A stretch of DNA of 64,000 nucleotides from Natrinema halophilum (GTDB taxonomy: Archaea; Halobacteriota; Halobacteria; Halobacteriales; Natrialbaceae), in NCBI RefSeq assembly GCF_013402815.2, contig NZ_CP058601.1:2604001-2668000 (forward strand). Direction: 5' to 3'. The translations under genes and the position numbers were made by a program. Of the stretch, positions 8,692 through 18,528 are shown piece by piece. Positions within the stretch are counted from its first letter, which is position 1. Each line of letters begins with the position of its first letter. The notes beneath the pieces are model-generated. The model was not told the origin of the DNA. It saw only the letters and a program-made list of their open reading frames with translations, and did not search any database.

Positions 8692-10776
8692 ATGGCAGCT
8701 GCCGACGAGAACGCGGACGAAGACAATCCCTATCTCCAGGATCCGCCGACGGACTTCGCGCCGGTCGCGGACCTCTCCGAGGACGAAGCCGAGCGGCAAG
8801 TGGAACTGCTTCGGGAGGCCATTCGCGAGCACGACCGCCGGTATTACGTCGAGAGCGAGCCGTTGATCGCCGACCGAACCTACGACGCGCTGTTCGCTCG
8901 GTTGCGCGACCTCGAGGAGGCCTTCGACCTCTCCCATCCCGACAGCCCGACTCGAGCCGTCGGGGGGGAGCCCCTCGAGGAATTCGAGACGGTCTCCCAC
9001 GTCGCGCCGATGCTCTCGATCGACCAGAGCGGGGAGGCCGAGGACGTCCGGGAATTCGGCGATCGGGTCGAGCGGGAAGTCGGATCCGTCCGGTACGTCT
9101 GTGAACCCAAATTCGACGGAATCTCCATCGAGTTCGTGTACGAGGACGGGCGCCTCGAGCGCGCGGTCACCCGCGGGGACGGCCGCGAGGGCGACGACGT
9201 CACCCGTAACGCCCGCACCATCGGTTCCGTCCCGCAGCGGCTTCACGGCGACTATCCCGACTTCCTGGCGGTTCGCGGCGAGGTCTACATGCCCAAAGAC
9301 GCCTTCCAGCAGCACAACCGCGAGCGCATCGAACGCGGCGATGAGGCGTTTGCGAACCCGCGCAACGCCACCGCCGGAACGATCCGACAGCTCGATCCCT
9401 CGGTCGTCGCCGAGCGCCCGCTCGAGGTCTTCTTCTTCGACGTCCTCGAAGCGAGCGAACTCGAAGACTCCCATTGGAGCGAGCTCGAACGCTTCTCCAC
9501 GTACGGCCTGCGGACGAACGACCGCGTCGAGATGGTGGACGGTGTCGAGGGTGCGATCGACTATCGCGATCGGCTGCTCGAGGTACGCGACGACCTGGAC
9601 TACGAAATCGACGGGGTCGTCCTCAAGGTCGATTCCCGAGACGCTCGCGAGGAACTCGGCCGGACGGCCCGCCACGACCGGTGGGCGTTCGCCTACAAGT
9701 TCCCCGCTCGCGCGGAGGTCACGAGGATCGCCGACGTGGCGGTCCAGGTCGGACGGACGGGCCGTCTGACGCCCGTCGCCCTGCTCGAACCGGTCGACGT
9801 CGGCGGCGTCACCGTGTCGCGAGCGAGCCTCCACAATCCCGAGGAGATCGCCGAGAAGAACGTCAACGTGGGCGACACCGTCCGCGTCCAACGCGCGGGT
9901 GACGTCATCCCGTACGTCGAGGAAGTCGTCGAGAAAGGGAGCGAGGGCCATTACGAGATGCCCGACACCTGTCCCGTCTGCGGCAGTCCCGTCGAACGCG
10001 ACGGTCCCATCGCGTTCTGTACCGGCGGCCTGGGCTGTGACGCCCAGCTGCGGCGTTCGATCGAGTACTACGCGGGCGACGACGGTCTCGACCTCGAGGG
10101 GCTCGGCGAGGAGAGCGTCCGCCAGCTCGTCGACGCCGGCCTGCTCACGACCGTCGCGGACCTGTACGAACTCGACCGGGAGGACCTCACAGACCTCGAA
10201 GGGTGGGGCGAAACCAGCGCCGAGAATTTGCTCGCGGAGATCGACGCCAGTCGCGAACCGGCGCTGGCCGACTTCATATCCGCCATGGGGATTCCCCACG
10301 TCGGCCCGACGACGGCCCGCGAACTGGCCCGCGAGTTCGGCCGGTTCGATGCGTTCCGCCAGGTCGCCGAGGAAGAGCCCGACCGACTCGAGGGCGTCGA
10401 CGACGTGGGCGAAACGGTCGCCGAGACGATCCACGATTTCTTTACGAGCGAGGCCAACGCAGCCGTGGTCGACGACGTACTCGGTCACGTCATCCCACAG
10501 GAAGCCGCAGTCGATACCGGCGGCGACGAACTCGAGGGACTCACGTTCGTTTTCACCGGCTCGCTCGAAGACGTGACCAGAAGCGAAGCCCAAGAGCTCG
10601 TCGAAGCTCACGGCGCAAACGCGACGAGCAGCGTCTCGGGCAACACGGACTACCTCGTCGCCGGCGACAATCCCGGTGCGACGAAGCGCGAAGACGCCGA
10701 TGCCAACGACGTCCCCATCGTCGACGAGGACGAGTTCCGGGCGCTGCTCGCAGACGAGGGAATCGACCTCGCGTAG
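8692..10776 (+). CDS. ligA: NAD-dependent DNA ligase
   Basis: A 694-residue bacterial-type LigA, which seals DNA nicks using NAD. The Ia domain (YYVESEPLIADRTYDALF, residues 51-68) is followed by the adenylated lysine in KFDG (Lys140), the OB fold, a four-Cys zinc finger (CPVC...CTGGLGC), helix-hairpin-helix repeats and a C-terminal BRCT domain (LTFVFTGSLEDVTRSEAQEL). The length is that of bacterial enzymes plus an acidic 25-residue N-terminal tail typical of halophiles. Archaea normally rely on ATP-dependent ligase; the NAD enzyme of haloarchaea (LigN in Haloferax) is regarded as a gene acquired from bacteria. The gene appears intact. Confidence 0.97.
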   Translation: MAAADENADEDNPYLQDPPTDFAPVADLSEDEAERQVELLREAIREHDRRYYVESEPLIADRTYDALFARLRDLEEAFDLSHPDSPTRAVGGEPLEEFETVSHVAPMLSIDQSGEAEDVREFGDRVEREVGSVRYVCEPKFDGISIEFVYEDGRLERAVTRGDGREGDDVTRNARTIGSVPQRLHGDYPDFLAVRGEVYMPKDAFQQHNRERIERGDEAFANPRNATAGTIRQLDPSVVAERPLEVFFFDVLEASELEDSHWSELERFSTYGLRTNDRVEMVDGVEGAIDYRDRLLEVRDDLDYEIDGVVLKVDSRDAREELGRTARHDRWAFAYKFPARAEVTRIADVAVQVGRTGRLTPVALLEPVDVGGVTVSRASLHNPEEIAEKNVNVGDTVRVQRAGDVIPYVEEVVEKGSEGHYEMPDTCPVCGSPVERDGPIAFCTGGLGCDAQLRRSIEYYAGDDGLDLEGLGEESVRQLVDAGLLTTVADLYELDREDLTDLEGWGETSAENLLAEIDASREPALADFISAMGIPHVGPTTARELAREFGRFDAFRQVAEEEPDRLEGVDDVGETVAETIHDFFTSEANAAVVDDVLGHVIPQEAAVDTGGDELEGLTFVFTGSLEDVTRSEAQELVEAHGANATSSVSGNTDYLVAGDNPGATKREDADANDVPIVDEDEFRALLADEGIDLA

Positions 10777-10893
10777 TCGAAGACCGAAGTCCGCTTTAGT
10801 CCGGTCGAGTCGAGACATCCCAGCGGTCCGTCGGCGGAACCGACCCCGGCTCCGCCTCGGAATCCGAATCGCGCCGGACCGAATTGAAACTGA

Positions 10894-11121
10894 CTATTTA
10901 ATGCGCACGAGTCGTTCATTCCAACATTCCTGACAAGTCATCGTGTTGGATTCGTACGTACAACCGCAGTTCGAACATCGATAAATCCTCGTCGCAGATT
11001 TCTTTCGGTACAGCCGTTCCAGGTACTTTCCGAGACGCTTCACGTGGATCAGTAGCGTGCCAGCTACACCTTCGAGCAGTCGGTAAATGTACATAAGCTT
11101 CGTGGTAATTGTATATTCCAT
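10894..11121 (-). CDS. Small zinc-ribbon protein, unknown function
   Basis: The frame encodes up to 75 residues, ending with a compact zinc ribbon: CSNCGCTYESNTMTCQECW, followed by the basic end NERLVRIK. The first part is basic and weakly hydrophobic. The start is uncertain: the ATG at 11121 gives the longest form, but an AATATACAA element at about 11107-11116 looks like a TATA box, in which case translation would begin further in. Small proteins of this kind are common in haloarchaea, and some regulate genes or bind nucleic acid. I do not recognise a specific family. Confidence 0.55.
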   Translation of the reverse strand: MEYTITTKLMYIYRLLEGVAGTLLIHVKRLGKYLERLYRKKSATRIYRCSNCGCTYESNTMTCQECWNERLVRIK

Positions 11122-11509
11122 TACATTATGTGTTCTCTGGCGTCGTTCGGTTCCGGAGCCGACGGCACCAAACAGGGAAATGAACGAACGATGGAACGGG
11201 CGAACGAGCGGCGATTCCGTACGCTCATCGGAGAACTGGAACCCGGCTGCTCGACGATTGGCGATACTATCCGCGACGGCTGAGGATGTCGAAAACAGCG
11301 GTCACGACGGCCACGGCCCCGACGTCGTCGGGACGAGCTGCTCCGACCCCCACTCCCATCCGAAGAATCGCGTTCCCACGGTCGCGACGATTGCGACGGC
11401 GACACCGACCGCCGTACCGAGCGGAGATGAGTCCCCGGCCGAACGAGGCGGGCATACCCGCTCGATTGGCTTTCGGCGACGTAACTGCAGCCGGTGGCGG
11501 TGTGAATAC
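11122..11509. other. intergenic stretch, no confident gene
   Basis: On the minus strand, around 11302-11440, one frame reads as a short hydrophobic segment (GTAVGVAVAIVATVGTRFFG) that ends at 11302. It could be the remnant or the whole of a tiny membrane protein, but it has no good start codon and the other frames overlap it. I leave it uncalled. Confidence 0.35.
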
Positions 11510-12493
11510 TCAGTTCGGCAGTCGCTCGGCAATCGTAGCGAGGGACTCGCGGCCCTGTACTTCCCCCTCGAGGTCGGGCAACGTTACGACCTCGAGGTCT
11601 CGAAACATCGCCCGAATCTCCGCGAGTCGCTCCTCGTGGCGACGGTGGCGCGATCGACAGCGCGGACACCCTTCGTGGGGGTCCTCGAGGACTCGGTTCA
11701 CGACCAGTCGTTCGACCGGGACGCCGGCTTCCCGAAGTCGTTCGACGAGTCGCTCCGTCTCCGAGATGGCCATCGACTCCGGGATGAGCACGACGCGAAA
11801 CTCGGTGCGCTCAGGATCGACGAGCAGTTCGCGGGCGCGCTCGAGACGAGCCTGAAACGCCGCGAGATCGTCCGTTTCGTCCCGATCACCGGTCATCACC
11901 GATATCGGGCCGAGAAACGCCGTCCGGGCGGCCGATCCGATCCGGCGAACCTGTCCGCGCAGCGACTGAGCCGTCTCGAGTGCCAGTCCCATCACCTCGG
12001 GCATGTCGAACAACCGTAAGGTGTGCCCCGTCGGTGCGGTATCGAAGACGATGGTGTCCCACTCGCCCGAATCGACGTACTCGACCAGAAGATCTAGCGC
12101 CGCTATCTCGTCGCTGCCGGCCGGCACGCCTCCGGCGAAGAATCGTTCGATTTCCTCGTCGGAGAGACGGACTCCCGCACTACGGAGGTCGGCAGCGAGC
12201 GCCTGTGCCAGTTTCTCGTAGCGCTCTTTTTGCGTCTCGGGATCGATCTCGACGGCCCACAGGCCGCCGGGAGTGTCGGCATTGGACCCGAGCGACGCCG
12301 CGATCTCGAGGCCCTCGAGTTCGATCGGATCGGGTCCCAGGTCCACCTCGAAAGAGTCGGCCAGCGAGTGGGCCGGATCAGTCGAGACGACAAGTGTCGC
12401 CTTTCCGGCGGCTGACAACGAGAGGCCGGTCGCCGCCGCGCAGGTCGTCTTGCCAACGCCGCCTTTGCCACCGTAGAAGATGCAATCGGTCAT
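11510..12493 (-). CDS. ArsA/Get3-family ATPase
   Basis: A 327-residue P-loop ATPase of the ArsA/Get3 family. The deviant Walker A GGKGGVGKTT lies at residues 8-17, with STDPAHSLADSF (switch I) near 40, FDTAPTGHTLRLF (switch II) near 150 and a CPRC pair near 270 that resembles the Get3 zinc-binding CxxC. In archaea this protein is the likely targeting factor for tail-anchored membrane proteins; no arsenite genes lie nearby. I use the ATG at 12493 (MTDCIFYGG); a GTG 15 bases earlier is possible. It is followed by no co-directional partner within 380 bases. Confidence 0.9.
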   Translation of the reverse strand: MTDCIFYGGKGGVGKTTCAAATGLSLSAAGKATLVVSTDPAHSLADSFEVDLGPDPIELEGLEIAASLGSNADTPGGLWAVEIDPETQKERYEKLAQALAADLRSAGVRLSDEEIERFFAGGVPAGSDEIAALDLLVEYVDSGEWDTIVFDTAPTGHTLRLFDMPEVMGLALETAQSLRGQVRRIGSAARTAFLGPISVMTGDRDETDDLAAFQARLERARELLVDPERTEFRVVLIPESMAISETERLVERLREAGVPVERLVVNRVLEDPHEGCPRCRSRHRRHEERLAEIRAMFRDLEVVTLPDLEGEVQGRESLATIAERLPN

Positions 12494-12616
12494 AGTGGCG
12501 CGTACCACGACCGCTCCCCTAAACGGACACCCCGACAGAACAGAAACGCCGCGACCGGCAGACGTGCGGAACTCGGATTGGGTTCAAAACGTTGAATAAG
12601 CCGCCAACACGCCGAT

Positions 12617-13588
12617 TCAGATGTCGACGCGATCGAATCGGTAGAGGGCGACCGCGGTCGGGACGACGATCCAGAACAGCAGGATCAAAACCGAGAACCA
12701 GTCCGTCAGGTAGAACGGATACTCGCCGCCGAACAGTTGCGCGTTGAAAGCGACGATGTTCTCGATCAAGTCCACGTCAGTGAGCAGCCTGAGACCATTG
12801 ATGTACGCCTCTCCGGGATCGATGGCACGGATAAAGTATGCCCAGTTCGGTGGCCGCTCTGCGAGTACCTCCTGTCCCTGAATCTCCCGCGTGTACGTCA
12901 CGGTGTCGAAAAAGAGGATGTCGCGCTGGCCGAGCAGTTGGAACGTTCCAAGGAGGCCGTTCCAGACGCCATAGAAGAGGAAAAACACGCTGATTATCCC
13001 CGCACCTGCTATGGTCGTCGACGGCGTCAGCGACGAGAGGGAGACGGCGATACTCGTGTAGGCGACGCCGTAGATGATCGACATCACGAGCAATCCGACA
13101 TAGTTGGCAACATCGAAGGTCCCGAGAATTGCGGCGATGGGAACTGCAGCAAGCGCGAACCCGACTGTTAGCGATACCGTCAGAACGGCCGACCTGCCGA
13201 GAAGCTTTCCGAGAATGACGTCCTTTCGCGAGTGGGGCAACGAAAGAAGGATCTTGATGCTCCCGGATTCGCGTTCGCCAGCGATCGACTTCCAGCCCAG
13301 TATCAACGCGATAAGCGGCACGATGATTTTCGTGATCCGAATGAGCCAGAAGACGATAACGTCGAACATCGAAACCTGTGCTGTGACATCTCTGCCGAGA
13401 GAAGAGAGAATACCCGCCGCGATGACCAGCAAGAGGAAGAAAAACGCGCTCAGGCCCCAGAACAACCACGAGCGGATCGAATCCTGAAAGTCTTTTCTCG
13501 CAACCGCACGAACGCTCACGGGATTGATCGAACTCGAGGCCGACCCCCGTTTCGTTTCGTCGGGCGCAGTTCCCACGTCAGCACTCAT
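12617..13588 (-). CDS. ABC-2-type transporter permease
   Basis: A 323-residue membrane protein with about six transmembrane segments, including a first segment at roughly residues 40-62 (WLFWGLSAFFFLLLVIAAGIL) and a last at about 295-315. The cytoplasmic stretch GERESGSIKILLSLPHSR followed by GKLLGR is typical of ABC-2 permeases of the NosY/YhaP kind, which export small molecules, lipids or peptides. Its first four bases overlap the stop of the ATPase gene at 13585, so the two are translationally coupled. Substrate is unknown. Confidence 0.88.
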   Translation of the reverse strand: MSADVGTAPDETKRGSASSSINPVSVRAVARKDFQDSIRSWLFWGLSAFFFLLLVIAAGILSSLGRDVTAQVSMFDVIVFWLIRITKIIVPLIALILGWKSIAGERESGSIKILLSLPHSRKDVILGKLLGRSAVLTVSLTVGFALAAVPIAAILGTFDVANYVGLLVMSIIYGVAYTSIAVSLSSLTPSTTIAGAGIISVFFLFYGVWNGLLGTFQLLGQRDILFFDTVTYTREIQGQEVLAERPPNWAYFIRAIDPGEAYINGLRLLTDVDLIENIVAFNAQLFGGEYPFYLTDWFSVLILLFWIVVPTAVALYRFDRVDI

Positions 13589-14517
13589 CGCGCGTGCACC
13601 CCTGTCGTTGATCCAGTCGTATACGACTGGAAGACGTCCTCGAGCGAGGCTTCGGTCGTCTCGAAGTCCTCGATCTCGATGCCGCGGTCCTCGAGCGCCG
13701 AGAGAACGGCCGTCTTCGAACCCTCGACGGTCGCGACGATCGTGGGCGGATTCCGTTCCTCGACGGTGACATCGGTGACGTCGCGGAGCGAGCGAACTGC
13801 CTGGAGAGCGTCGTCATCGATTCGGTCGACGGTCACGCGCAGCGTGGTGCCGCTTTCGACGGAGTCGCGCAGACCCTCGACCGAGTCGACGGCGACCATT
13901 TCGCCGTCCCGAAGGATGCCAACGCGATCGCAGACCGCCTCGACCTGTCCCATGACGTGACTCGAGAAGAACACGGTCGCACCTCGCTCGTTCTCTTCGC
14001 GAACGATTTCGCGCATCTCGCGGGCCCCGTTCGGGTCGAGACCGGTCGACGGTTCGTCCAGGATGAGGAGTTCCGGGTCGCCGACCAGCGCCATCGCGAG
14101 CATGAGCCGCTGAGCCATCCCCTTCGAATACCCGCCGGCCTTTCTGTCGATGTCGTCCTCGAGGCCCACGCGTTCCAATAGCGCTTCGGGGCTGTCGTCG
14201 GCGTTTTTCGAGTCGATTGCGAACTCGAGGTGCTGGCGGGCGGTCAGGCGATCGTACGTCTCGACGCCCTCGGGGAGCACGCCGGTTCGTTTTCTGATGT
14301 CCCGGCTGTGGCGCTGAGCGTCCATACCGAGGACGGTGACGGAACCGGCGGTCGGGCGGACGAAATCGAGGACGACGTTGATCGTCGTCGACTTGCCGGC
14401 GCCGTTCGGGCCTAAAAAGCCGAACACCTCGCCCGTTTTGACCTCGAACGAGAGGTCGTCGAGGGCGACGGTCTGACCAAATGACTTGGTCAGGTTGTCG
14501 ACTGTAAGAGCCTGCAT
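13585..14517 (-). CDS. ABC transporter ATP-binding protein
   Basis: A 310-residue ABC ATPase. Walker A is FLGPNGAGKSTT (about residues 34-45), the signature is GGYSKGMAQRLMLAMAL (variant YSKGM), and Walker B is LLILDEPSTGLDP followed by the switch His in SSHVM. A C-terminal domain of about 90 residues with the pattern DRIDDDALQAVRSL is typical of drug, antibiotic or copper-type ABC-2 exporters. It is first in a two-gene operon with the permease. A TATA-like TATTATAAT lies on the minus strand near 14562-14570, about 45-50 bases upstream of the ATG. Confidence 0.93.
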   Translation of the reverse strand: MQALTVDNLTKSFGQTVALDDLSFEVKTGEVFGFLGPNGAGKSTTINVVLDFVRPTAGSVTVLGMDAQRHSRDIRKRTGVLPEGVETYDRLTARQHLEFAIDSKNADDSPEALLERVGLEDDIDRKAGGYSKGMAQRLMLAMALVGDPELLILDEPSTGLDPNGAREMREIVREENERGATVFFSSHVMGQVEAVCDRVGILRDGEMVAVDSVEGLRDSVESGTTLRVTVDRIDDDALQAVRSLRDVTDVTVEERNPPTIVATVEGSKTAVLSALEDRGIEIEDFETTEASLEDVFQSYTTGSTTGVHAR

Positions 14518-14639
14518 ATTCGTCCGGTCATCGCGTTGCCCGATAAGGTTTTTGACATCATTATAATAGCTGAAACCATCGGTTTTCGCACGCTTAGACG
14601 GTTTTCATCGCTAACAGATAGGAATTATTACCTTCCGTT

Positions 14640-14909
14640 CTAGATCGGATCGTCAGGATCGTACCGGTCGGCGGTCCGTTCGACTTCCGCGGCATACCGA
14701 TCGCGAGTCTCCGCGTCGGGCACCCGCTCGAGTTCGGCTTCGGGAACGTCGACGGCGGCGGTGACCTCGGAGCCTGTCCGCAAGGCCGTCGAAGACCGAT
14801 GGCGCTGCTGGTAGCGTGAGCCGTCCGGCGTCGCGTAGACGAGCGTAACGAAATCGCGGTCACCGAGTTCCCGTTCGACGAGCCAGCACTCGACCGTCTT
14901 GTCACTCAT
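14640..14909 (-). CDS. Conserved haloarchaeal small protein, unknown function
   Basis: An 89-residue acidic protein beginning MSDKTVECWLVER and ending DRYDPDDPI. The first half predicts beta strands (CWLVERELGDRDFVTLVYAT), the second half a charged helix (AETRDRYAAEVERTADRYD). I chose the ATG at 14909; a TTG six bases upstream is also in frame. I recognise it only as a type of hypothetical protein common in halophilic archaea. It stands alone, with the ABC pair downstream on the same strand after 120 bases and a divergent gene upstream. Confidence 0.65.
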   Translation of the reverse strand: MSDKTVECWLVERELGDRDFVTLVYATPDGSRYQQRHRSSTALRTGSEVTAAVDVPEAELERVPDAETRDRYAAEVERTADRYDPDDPI

Positions 14910-15099
14910 ACGCAACGGGTTCGGGGTCGATCACCGAGAATGTTCCGTGTAGGGGCAATCCAGGGAGGCAGAGCCCGACGCGAACGCGATCGTGATAGCA
15001 CGCGACCGTCCCGTCTCGATCCGGAAGGCGGACCCTACTCGTGCGAACGAGCCCCGACGTACTTGGGGGCCGACGTCGGATCAGTGACGACGAGCACTG

Positions 15100-15855
15100 A
15101 TGGCCGACACCCGACGCGAGCGACTCGAACGCTGGAGCGAACACGTCGACCAGCTGTGCGACGATGGAGAGACCGTCGAGCGGCGCGTCGACCTCGAGGA
15201 TGCGACGGTGGTCGTAACGAACCGCCGTGTCATGGCATTTACACCGAGTTCGGACGGTCCGAACTTCCGTTACGTCGATCGACCGAACGTCGGATCCGTA
15301 AGCGTCGAAACGGATGACCGACTGCGTCAGTTCTGCGTGGGGATCGTCGCCGCCGCCGTCGGCGTCGGATTGATAGAGACGGCGAGGGCCGTCAGGTTCA
15401 CCGCTTACGTCCCTGAATTCGAGCCGCAGGGTAGCGATTCGGTCCCGGGAATGAACACCGTCGAAAGCCTCGTCGACGCTGCGCTCTCGGCGATCGAGAC
15501 CGCCCTGCTGTTGCTCAACTGGGGCATTTTCCTGAGCGGCGGCGTCGCGTTCGCAGTCGCTATTGCGTTGCTCGTTCGCTACGTTCGCTCGCGATCCCAT
15601 CGCATCGTCCTCCGAATACGCGGCGACGACGACCTCGTGCTCCCCCTCGGTGGCGCCGATCTCGAGGCGGATCGGGTCCCCGTCCTCGAGGCAGCGATTC
15701 GACCGGACACGAACGGCGAAGGGCGCACGGCGGACGATAGAAGTGGCGGCATCGCCGGTGGCGAGACGCGGCCGCGAAGCGACGGACCGGGCGATGAACG
15801 AGATCGAACCGATCGGCCAGGGGCGGAGTGGCTCGGAGACGAGGAGTCAGGCTAA
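15100..15855 (+). CDS. Two-TM membrane protein, unknown function
   Basis: A 251-residue protein. Residues 1-75 are a soluble domain resembling a PH-like module ([18 protein letters not shown], a signature also seen in bacterial PH-domain proteins). Two long hydrophobic segments follow, near 80-98 ([15 protein letters not shown]) and 135-162 ([20 protein letters not shown]), then a short soluble part and a disordered Gly/Arg/Asp-rich tail of about 60 residues. It ends 26 bases before uvrC and could share a transcript with it. No function can be assigned. Confidence 0.75.
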   Translation: MADTRRERLERWSEHVDQLCDDGETVERRVDLEDATVVVTNRRVMAFTPSSDGPNFRYVDRPNVGSVSVETDDRLRQFCVGIVAAAVGVGLIETARAVRFTAYVPEFEPQGSDSVPGMNTVESLVDAALSAIETALLLLNWGIFLSGGVAFAVAIALLVRYVRSRSHRIVLRIRGDDDLVLPLGGADLEADRVPVLEAAIRPDTNGEGRTADDRSGGIAGGETRPRSDGPGDERDRTDRPGAEWLGDEESG

Positions 15856-15881
15856 AACCTGCCGACGTTCTAGGGCCGTCG

Positions 15882-17630
15882 ATGAACGAGGATGGGGTTC
15901 GCGAGCGCGCCGGATCGTTGCCCCGCGAACCGGGCGTCTACCAGTTTCGTGCGGGCGAAACGACGCTTTACGTCGGAAAGGCCGTCGACCTTCGGGACCG
16001 AGTCCGCTCCTACGCCGATCCCCGAAGCGCGCGGATCCGACGGATGGTCGACCGCGCCGACGGAATCGAGATCGCCGTCACCGACACGGAGACGCAGGCG
16101 CTGTTGCTCGAAGCGAACCTGGTAAAGCGCCATCAACCCAGGTACAACGTCCGCCTCAAGGACGACAAGTCCTACCCGATGATCCAGTTGACGGCCCACG
16201 AGGCACCCCGCATCGAGATCACCCGCGATCCCGACGAGTCGGCGACGGTCTTCGGTCCCTATACCAACAAAGGTCAGGTCGAAATCGTCGTCAAAGCGCT
16301 CCGAGAAACGTACGGCGTCCGCGGCTGTTCGGACCACAAGTACGCCGGCCGTGATCGTCCCTGTCTCGACTACGAAATGGGGCTCTGCACCGCGCCCTGC
16401 ACCCGCGAGATCGGCCTCGAACGCTACTCGCAAGACATCACCGCCGTCGAGCGCTTTCTGGAGGGTGAAACAGGGGTCCTCGCCGACCCGCTTCGCCGAG
16501 AGATGGAAGCTGCCGCGGAGAATCAGAACTTCGAGCGAGCCGCTCACGTGCGCGACCGACTCGAGACCGTCGACGCGTTTCACGGCGAGGGCGGCGAGGC
16601 AGTCCAGTCGATCGGCGACGAGCGGGCGGTCGACGTTCTCGGCGTCGCCATCGAAGGCGAGGACGCGACCGTCGCCCGACTGCGCGCCGAAGACGGCAAA
16701 CTAGTCGACAGGGAACGGCACACGCTCGAGGCCCCCGGCTCCGCGAGGGACGACGAAACGGACGGGGTCCCCGCCGTTCTGTCGGCCTTTATCGTCCAGT
16801 ACTACGCCGAGCGCGAACTACCCGACGCACTCTTGTTGCCCGAGCGCCACGACGACGAAGAAGTCGCGGCCTGGCTCGAGGCCGAAGGAGTCGCCGTCCG
16901 CATCCCGGGCGCAGGGCGGGAAGCGAAACTCGTCGACCTCGCGCTGAAAAATGCCCGCCGAAACGTGGGCCGACGCGACGAATGCGGACTGCTCGCGGAC
17001 GCTCTCGAACTCGACGCAGCTCGGCGAATCGAGGGCTTCGACGTGAGCCACGCACACGGCAAGGCGGCGGTCGGCAGCAACGTTACCTTCGTCGACGGGA
17101 GCGCCGAAACAGCCGACTACCGGCGAAAGAAGCTCACGGAGCAGAACGACGACTACGATAACATGCGCGCTTTGCTCGAGTGGCGAGCACACCGTGCTGT
17201 CGACGGTCGCGACGATCGCCCCGATCCGGATTTGTTGCTGATCGACGGCGGCGACGGGCAACTCGAGGCCGCCCGAGACGCGCTCTCTGCGGTCGGCTGG
17301 GACGTCCCGGCAGTTGCGCTGGCGAAAGCCGAAGAGCGCGTGGTCACTCCGGACCGGGAGCTCTCGTGGCCAAGTGACGCGCCGCATCTGCACCTCCTCC
17401 AGCGCGTCCGCGACGAGGCCCACCGCTTTGCGGTGCAGTACCACCAGACCGTTCGGGACGAGGTCAAGACAGTGTTGGACGACGTCAAAGGGGTCGGCCC
17501 CGAAACCCGAAAACGCCTCCTCGGACACTTCGGCAGCGTCGAAAACATCCGCGAAGCGAGCCTCGAGGATCTCCGGAGCGTGGATGGGATCGGCGCGAAG
17601 ACGGCAGAGACCATCAAGTCGCGGCTCTGA
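15882..17630 (+). CDS. uvrC: Excinuclease ABC subunit C
   Basis: A 582-residue UvrC, the nuclease that makes both incisions in nucleotide-excision repair. The GIY-YIG domain starts at residue 18 ([17 protein letters not shown]), the UVR motif is near 205-230, the Cys residues [22 protein letters not shown] sit in between in broken order, the RNase H-like half holds [15 protein letters not shown] and [13 protein letters not shown], and two helix-hairpin-helix motifs end the protein ([25 protein letters not shown]). I use the ATG at 15882. Haloarchaea carry a bacterial-type UvrABC system; uvrA and uvrB are not in this window. Confidence 0.96.
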   Translation: MNEDGVRERAGSLPREPGVYQFRAGETTLYVGKAVDLRDRVRSYADPRSARIRRMVDRADGIEIAVTDTETQALLLEANLVKRHQPRYNVRLKDDKSYPMIQLTAHEAPRIEITRDPDESATVFGPYTNKGQVEIVVKALRETYGVRGCSDHKYAGRDRPCLDYEMGLCTAPCTREIGLERYSQDITAVERFLEGETGVLADPLRREMEAAAENQNFERAAHVRDRLETVDAFHGEGGEAVQSIGDERAVDVLGVAIEGEDATVARLRAEDGKLVDRERHTLEAPGSARDDETDGVPAVLSAFIVQYYAERELPDALLLPERHDDEEVAAWLEAEGVAVRIPGAGREAKLVDLALKNARRNVGRRDECGLLADALELDAARRIEGFDVSHAHGKAAVGSNVTFVDGSAETADYRRKKLTEQNDDYDNMRALLEWRAHRAVDGRDDRPDPDLLLIDGGDGQLEAARDALSAVGWDVPAVALAKAEERVVTPDRELSWPSDAPHLHLLQRVRDEAHRFAVQYHQTVRDEVKTVLDDVKGVGPETRKRLLGHFGSVENIREASLEDLRSVDGIGAKTAETIKSRL

Positions 17631-17739
17631 CGAGACCTCGGGAAGGGCGTTTCGTCAGTAATCCAGTCTGCATACCTGCACTATCCGTAAACGCTGAAAT
17701 TGCCTTTATTGCCTCTGGCAGCCTCTCATACTAGTGATC

Positions 17740-18141
17740 ATGGAAGTAAATTGGAAAGCTATCGTAGCGGGCTTCGTCGTCGCTCTGGCCCTCGCCGTCG
17801 TCAGCGGACTTGTCGTCGGAATGAACGCGACGTCTCTGGCACTGTCGTGGGGAACGATCGGCGTCGTCAGCGGTCTCGTCGCCGGTTTCATCGCCGGTGG
17901 CACGGTACCCACCGGTGCCGTTCACGGCGGAATCGCAACCGTCCTCGGTTCGCTCATCACGTTAGCGATCGTGACGTTCACGACGCTGCTCTTCGCGGGA
18001 CTCGTGCCGACGTTCGGCGTACTCGTCGGGGGTGTGCTCCTGCTCGCGTTCTACGCCATCCCTGGTGCACTCGGTGGTGCGATCGGATCGTGGGCCAGCG
18101 GACGCCGGGCTTCCCGGACGGTAGCCGGTGCGCGGGCGTGA
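17740..18141 (+). CDS. Four-TM haloarchaeal membrane protein (DUF5518-like)
   Basis: A 133-residue protein made almost entirely of Gly-rich transmembrane helices: residues 6-28, 34-58, 62-88 and 92-116 approximately. It begins MEVNWKAIVAGF and ends with the basic tail SGRRASRTVAGARA. Its size and the repeated G-x3-G patterns resemble the small DUF5518 membrane proteins of halophilic archaea; I cannot confirm this. The ATG at 17740 is preferred over a GTG at 17734. Function unknown. Confidence 0.75.
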   Translation: MEVNWKAIVAGFVVALALAVVSGLVVGMNATSLALSWGTIGVVSGLVAGFIAGGTVPTGAVHGGIATVLGSLITLAIVTFTTLLFAGLVPTFGVLVGGVLLLAFYAIPGALGGAIGSWASGRRASRTVAGARA

Positions 18142-18528
18142 AAGCGAAACTCGACAGACCAAACGTTTTCTCGGCGAACCGACCGTTTTGACCGCGGACA
18201 GGTCGGTTCCGTCCAAGCGGGGGACACGCAAAGATGAGCCATCGATCGCGCGCTGACGAACAGTCTCTGGCGCTCGCTCTCGTGTCCGTATTTGCTCGAG
18301 TCAGCGACTCATCGGCGAGAATGGGAGGAGCGGCAGGAAAAGGGAACAACTGGTGTATGGCGCAGTTGTGAAGTGGTGATGATGTGGTGATGATGTGGTT
18401 TCTGTGGTATCGTCGTCGTTGCTTCCTGCCGCGTACTTCCATCTTTGGGCGGAACGGCAATATCGGTGACCCCAACACAGTTTGGAAGCCGGCGATCGAG
18501 AGTACGAACCACCGGCCGTTCGAATCGA
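18142..18528. other. intergenic region with a short GTG-GAT simple repeat
   Basis: No gene is visible. At 18373-18394 an 11-base unit (GTGGTGATGAT) occurs twice in tandem and is followed by a third partial copy. This may be the place where the two convergent transcription units (the membrane-protein gene and the PspAB-like gene) end. Confidence 0.4.

Noticed and set aside
8662-10818. A 718-residue minus-strand frame opposite ligA
   Set aside because: It is the antisense of a clear LigA gene with all its motifs; long antisense frames are common in GC-rich DNA.
14902-15600. A 232-residue minus-strand frame opposite the two-TM protein gene
   Set aside because: It lacks any motif and overlaps a plus-strand gene with good membrane segments and start.
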